Below, in pieces: positions 6,468-8,857 of a stretch of DNA of 8,857 nucleotides. Each line of letters starts with the position of its first letter. The first letter of the stretch is position 1. The notes under the pieces were generated by a model that was not told the DNA's origin, searched no databases, and saw only the letters and a list, made by a program, of their open reading frames with translations. The DNA lies in NCBI GenBank assembly GCA_013152795.1, contig JAADFS010000185.1:1-8857 (forward strand), in the 5' to 3' direction. Position numbers and translations under genes: made by a program. Source of the DNA: Deferribacteres bacterium. Its GTDB lineage: Bacteria > Nitrospirota > Thermodesulfovibrionia > UBA6902.

Positions 6468-7604
6468 TTATTTGGGGCCGTATTTATTAAGCCACCGCTT
6501 TGACACGCCGCGCCACGTGGTGCCCTGCCTGATCTGCCACTTGATGCCGTCCTTCTTCCTGCCGATCGTTTCAAGCAGTGCAAGTCCGAGCAGGCCGAAG
6601 ACCGAGCCGTAGAAGGCAAATGTCAGGTTTATGGCCGCAAAGTGTAAAATCGGATCCTTCTCCAGGTTGGGATGGACATCGATCTGGATAAACCGTTCAT
6701 TTACGCCCTTATGGCACTGTTCACAGATTTTCGCCCTGTTCGCTATATTGATCGTGGCGTTCTTGTCCTCTTTCTTGTAAATATCATGTATTGCGCTTGA
6801 GGCGTGACAGCTTATGCAGTCCGCGGAATTCTGCGAGCCCAGCAGCACCGACTTGCCGTGCATGGACTCCTTGTAAGTCTCCACTGCCTCCAGAGTCTCG
6901 TGAGAGACCTTTAGTTTTTCCATCTTCTCAACGTCCTCATGACAGTTCTTGGAGCAGAGTTCCACGATTTCCTGGGGGGACCGCGATGTCTTGCGCCGCA
7001 GGCGGTGCGTTATGTGCTTGTATGCCTGGGTAACACCTTTTTTGTCATGGCAGTTCAGGCAGCGGAGCAGTGTATTCGGCGCTATCCTCTCGGCTGCCAC
7101 CTTTCTGTATATAGGGTTGAGATGGCAGTATTTGCAGTATGGCTTTGCTGCCTTCAACTCCTCGGAGTCGTCTTTCTTTATTCCGTGGACGCTCTTGTTG
7201 TATATATCTATTATTTTCCTGTGAGAGAAATTTTCCTTGGAGAAAGGCGGCTTGATGTGACACTGGTTGGCGCAGTTGACTTCTTCTGTTACAGGGTCAT
7301 GGGGAATCCTCGTGATGTATGTATGGCAGTCCCTGCACGGGACGTTTCTGTGCGTGGTGTTTGCATAAATATTCTCATTGACGTAATAGCTCCTCTTTCT
7401 GCCCTGTTCGTCGATTCTGCCTATCTGCCGGTATTTATGGCACATGAGACAGTTCTCTTTGTCTGCCGCTTCTGCACGGATGCCGATTGTCGAGAATGTA
7501 AACAGTACTGCAAGGAATAAAGACATCTTGACCCCTGTGGAAAGAACCATCTGTACGTGTTTTCTTTCGGGGTGTATATCCAGAAACAGCCTAAGTAATT
7601 TCAA
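6468..7604 (-). CDS. Octahaem cytochrome c with C-terminal membrane anchor and two CX3CH sites
   Basis: A 378-residue protein with an N-terminal hydrophobic export segment (about 19-44, ending RAEAADKE) and a C-terminal membrane helix (about 318-343), with a short basic tail. Between them are eight haem sites: CLMCH 52, CRDCH 90, CANQCH 111, CKYCH 157, CLNCH 182, CSKNCH 217, CISCH 263 and CEQCH 294. Sites 111 and 217 have three residues between the cysteines. SVHG (138-141) and SMHG (247-250) each sit between a CX3CH and the next CXXCH, suggesting an internal duplication and distal ligands. It is the first gene of the operon, 68 bases before cytochrome b, and probably its direct redox partner on the periplasmic face. 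The TTG at 7604 is favoured by a perfect AGGAGG seven bases upstream; an ATG at residue 19 has no such support. Confidence 0.92.
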   Translation of the reverse strand: MKLLRLFLDIHPERKHVQMVLSTGVKMSLFLAVLFTFSTIGIRAEAADKENCLMCHKYRQIGRIDEQGRKRSYYVNENIYANTTHRNVPCRDCHTYITRIPHDPVTEEVNCANQCHIKPPFSKENFSHRKIIDIYNKSVHGIKKDDSEELKAAKPYCKYCHLNPIYRKVAAERIAPNTLLRCLNCHDKKGVTQAYKHITHRLRRKTSRSPQEIVELCSKNCHEDVEKMEKLKVSHETLEAVETYKESMHGKSVLLGSQNSADCISCHASSAIHDIYKKEDKNATINIANRAKICEQCHKGVNERFIQIDVHPNLEKDPILHFAAINLTFAFYGSVFGLLGLALLETIGRKKDGIKWQIRQGTTWRGVSKRWLNKYGPK

Positions 7605-7611
7605 GTCTCTC

Positions 7612-7617
7612 CCTCCT
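7612..7617 (-). promoter_or_regulatory. Ribosome binding site deciding the TTG start of the octahaem gene
   Basis: A perfect AGGAGG on the minus strand lies seven bases before the TTG at 7604. The next in-frame ATG, 18 codons downstream, has no comparable site. The TTG is therefore the likely initiator. Confidence 0.75.
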
Positions 7618-7656
7618 GATTAAAGCAATTTATAGTTACAGTTAGGTTGGCGGGAT

Positions 7657-7674
7657 TGTTTTCAATGGAAAACA
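7657..7674. promoter_or_regulatory. Perfect 7-4-7 palindrome in the cytochrome operon leader
   Basis: TGTTTTC (7657-7663) and GAAAACA (7668-7674) are perfect inverted repeats around four bases. The site lies about 53 bases upstream of the octahaem start, inside the predicted leader. Its symmetry fits a dimeric repressor or activator site, but a small RNA hairpin is equally possible. No regulator is identified. Confidence 0.4.
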
Positions 7675-7686
7675 GAAAATCTCTTT

Positions 7687-7715
7687 GATTTCACCCCGGC
7701 AACACACCTGAAATC
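7687..7715. repeat. Inverted repeat in the cytochrome operon leader
   Basis: GATTTCA (7687-7693) is repeated in inverted form as TGAAATC (7709-7715) across 15 bases. Together with the palindrome at 7657-7674 it could form a structured 5' leader of the cytochrome mRNA or a second protein site. I see no match to a riboswitch class known to me. Confidence 0.35.
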
Positions 7716-7744
7716 CATTCGGAATAGAAACGTCCCACGTTTTG

Positions 7745-7773
7745 CTTATAACTATATAAGTAAAGCTTTTTAA
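7745..7773 (-). promoter_or_regulatory. Candidate promoter of the cytochrome operon
   Basis: On the minus strand TTAAAA (7768-7773, four of six -35 matches) and TATAAG (7745-7750, five of six -10 matches) are 17 bases apart in an AT-rich stretch. Transcription would begin near 7738, giving a leader of about 134 nt that contains both inverted repeats. Spacing and composition are good, but AT-rich DNA offers chance matches, so certainty is limited. Confidence 0.45.
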
Positions 7774-7911
7774 TAGGATTTTGAATAAGACATATATAGA
7801 TAACATTTCTGGAATTTATTGTCAAGATAATGTTTTTTGAAAGGTTTTCCGGCCCGGCCCCGCCTCATTGCTGATTTTTCCGCGCAACCAGGTAATATTT
7901 ACTGTAATGTG

Positions 7912-7920
7912 TGTTAAAAT
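7912..7920 (+). promoter_or_regulatory. Candidate extended -10 promoter of the decarboxylase gene
   Basis: TGTTAAAAT has the extended -10 form TGnTAnAAT-like, with TAAAAT matching five of six consensus bases. No good -35 is found 16-18 bases upstream, which extended -10 promoters tolerate. Predicted start near 7927 leaves a leader of about 44 nt before the ATG at 7971. Confidence 0.35.
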
Positions 7921-7970
7921 ACCGGTAATTCCGACTTCAAACTTAAAATTATAAGGTGGAGATGATAACT

Positions 7971-8857
7971 ATGATGAAAAGAATACTGGTAACAGGCGGG
8001 GCGGGGTTTCTCGGGTCGCATCTGTGCGAAAAATTACTCAAGGAAGGCCACGAGGTTCTGTGTGTCGACAACTTCTATACAGGCCGCCGCTCGAATATTC
8101 TGGATTTCCTCTCATCGACGAGGTTTGAGGTGTTGCGCCATGACATCTGTTTTCCCCTGTATGTCGAGGTGGACGAGATATACAACCTTGCCTGCCCGGC
8201 ATCGCCCATCCATTACCAGTTTGACCCGGTGCAGACCACAAAGACATCCGTCCACGGCGCTATCAATGCGCTGGGCCTTGCCAAGCGGCTCAAGGCGAAA
8301 ATATTCCAGGCCTCAACTTCCGAGGTCTACGGCGACCCGCGTGTCCATCCGCAGCCAGAGTCGTACTGGGGCAATGTAAACCCCATCGGCTTCCGTTCGT
8401 GTTACGACGAAGGCAAACGCTGCGCGGAGACCCTCTTTTTCGATTACCACCGCCAGCACAAGCTGAAAATAAAGGTCGCAAGGATATTCAATACCTACGG
8501 CCCGAGGATGCATCCCAATGACGGCCGGGTCATCAGCAATTTCATAATGCAGGCCCTGCAGGGAAAACCCATCACCGTCTACGGCGACGGAAGCCAGAGC
8601 AGGAGCTTCTGCTACGTGGACGACCTGATCGACGGATTTATCAAGCTGATGGACACCCCTGATGATTTCACCGGTCCGGTCAACCTCGGCAATCCGGATG
8701 AGTTCACCATACTTGAGCTTGCCGAAAAGGTGATCGAGCTGACGGGCACGAAATCACGGATAGTCTTCAAGCCCCTGCCTTACGATGACCCCACCCAGCG
8801 GCAGCCGGATATCAGGCTCGCCAAAAAGAAACTCAAGTGGAAGCCGAAGGTCAAGCT
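7971..8857 (+). CDS. UDP-glucuronate decarboxylase (UDP-xylose synthase), 3' end beyond window
   Basis: An extended short-chain dehydrogenase/reductase that converts UDP-glucuronate to UDP-xylose with bound NAD, in the cytoplasm, supplying nucleotide sugar for surface polysaccharide. The first 295 residues are present, against a usual length of about 310-320, so only the C-terminal end is missing. The NAD-binding GGAGFLG lies at residues 9-15 with Asp33 closing the second strand. The family signature NLACPASPIHYQ is at 72-83. STSEVYGDP (115-123) supplies Thr116 and Glu118. SCYDEGKR (143-150) supplies the catalytic Tyr145 and Lys149. A late RQPDI motif is also typical. These words separate it from dTDP-glucose dehydratases and UDP-galactose epimerases. 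The ATG at 7971 follows AAGGTGGAG by nine bases; ATGs at 7962 and 7974 are in frame but less well spaced. It is transcribed away from the cytochrome operon. Confidence 0.95.
   Translation, partial: MMKRILVTGGAGFLGSHLCEKLLKEGHEVLCVDNFYTGRRSNILDFLSSTRFEVLRHDICFPLYVEVDEIYNLACPASPIHYQFDPVQTTKTSVHGAINALGLAKRLKAKIFQASTSEVYGDPRVHPQPESYWGNVNPIGFRSCYDEGKRCAETLFFDYHRQHKLKIKVARIFNTYGPRMHPNDGRVISNFIMQALQGKPITVYGDGSQSRSFCYVDDLIDGFIKLMDTPDDFTGPVNLGNPDEFTILELAEKVIELTGTKSRIVFKPLPYDDPTQRQPDIRLAKKKLKWKPKVK

Noticed and set aside
7852..7873. Sigma-54 promoter (GG...GC) ahead of the decarboxylase gene
   Set aside because: The GG to GC distance is 14 bases, not the required 12, and the surrounding consensus is poor.
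8038..8513. Minus-strand frames opposite the decarboxylase
   Set aside because: The plus-strand frame has all catalytic motifs of UDP-glucuronate decarboxylase and is uninterrupted to the window edge.
1..8857. CRISPR array, integrase or insertion sequence
   Set aside because: No regularly spaced direct repeats, no transposase or integrase motifs, and no flanking target duplications were seen.

Overview
The window looks like a chromosomal segment from an anaerobic, respiratory Gram-negative bacterium. The evidence is a five-gene operon of membrane and exported multihaem c-type cytochromes, good Shine-Dalgarno (SD) sites, a bacterial tRNA with encoded CCA, and intermediate base composition. 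The style of the cytochromes (paired CXXCH motifs, a NHL-propeller partner, a separate cytochrome b) recalls Nitrospirota or Desulfobacterota such as Geobacter relatives. That assignment is an inference from gene content, not from a phylogenetic marker.

Layout: (1) 1-275 has no gene but holds an inverted-repeat cluster. (2) 276-827, minus strand, is a Uma2/DUF820-type PD-(D/E)XK nuclease-fold gene with its own promoter. (3) 927-1062, minus strand, is a decayed GIY-YIG nuclease fragment lying just behind tRNA-Asn(GUU) at 1098-1173; the tRNA has a near-consensus promoter at 1214-1242. (4) 1367-7604, all minus strand, is the cytochrome operon. In transcription order it encodes a membrane-anchored octahaem cytochrome c, a four-helix cytochrome b, a membrane-anchored trihaem cytochrome c, an exported six-blade NHL propeller protein, and a large exported 18-haem cytochrome c. 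(5) 7605-7970 is a divergent promoter region. (6) 7971 to the right edge, plus strand, is a UDP-glucuronate decarboxylase (UDP-xylose synthase) cut by the window end.

How the genes may work together (inference): the cytochrome b and the membrane octahaem and trihaem cytochromes would form a quinol-linked redox module in the inner membrane. Electrons would pass to the 18-haem protein in the periplasm or beyond, with the NHL propeller as a structural or docking partner. In total the operon encodes 29 covalent c-haem sites (8+3+18) plus b-haem. No outer-membrane beta-barrel porin is present, so how or whether electrons cross the outer membrane is not shown.

The most important irregularity is a one-base frameshift near 3445. 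It separates the signal peptide and first haem site of the 18-haem cytochrome from its remaining 17 haems. It is either a sequencing or assembly error or a real inactivating mutation. Other points of interest are two CX3CH haem sites in the octahaem protein, TTG starts for three of the five operon genes, and the tRNA-adjacent GIY-YIG remnant.
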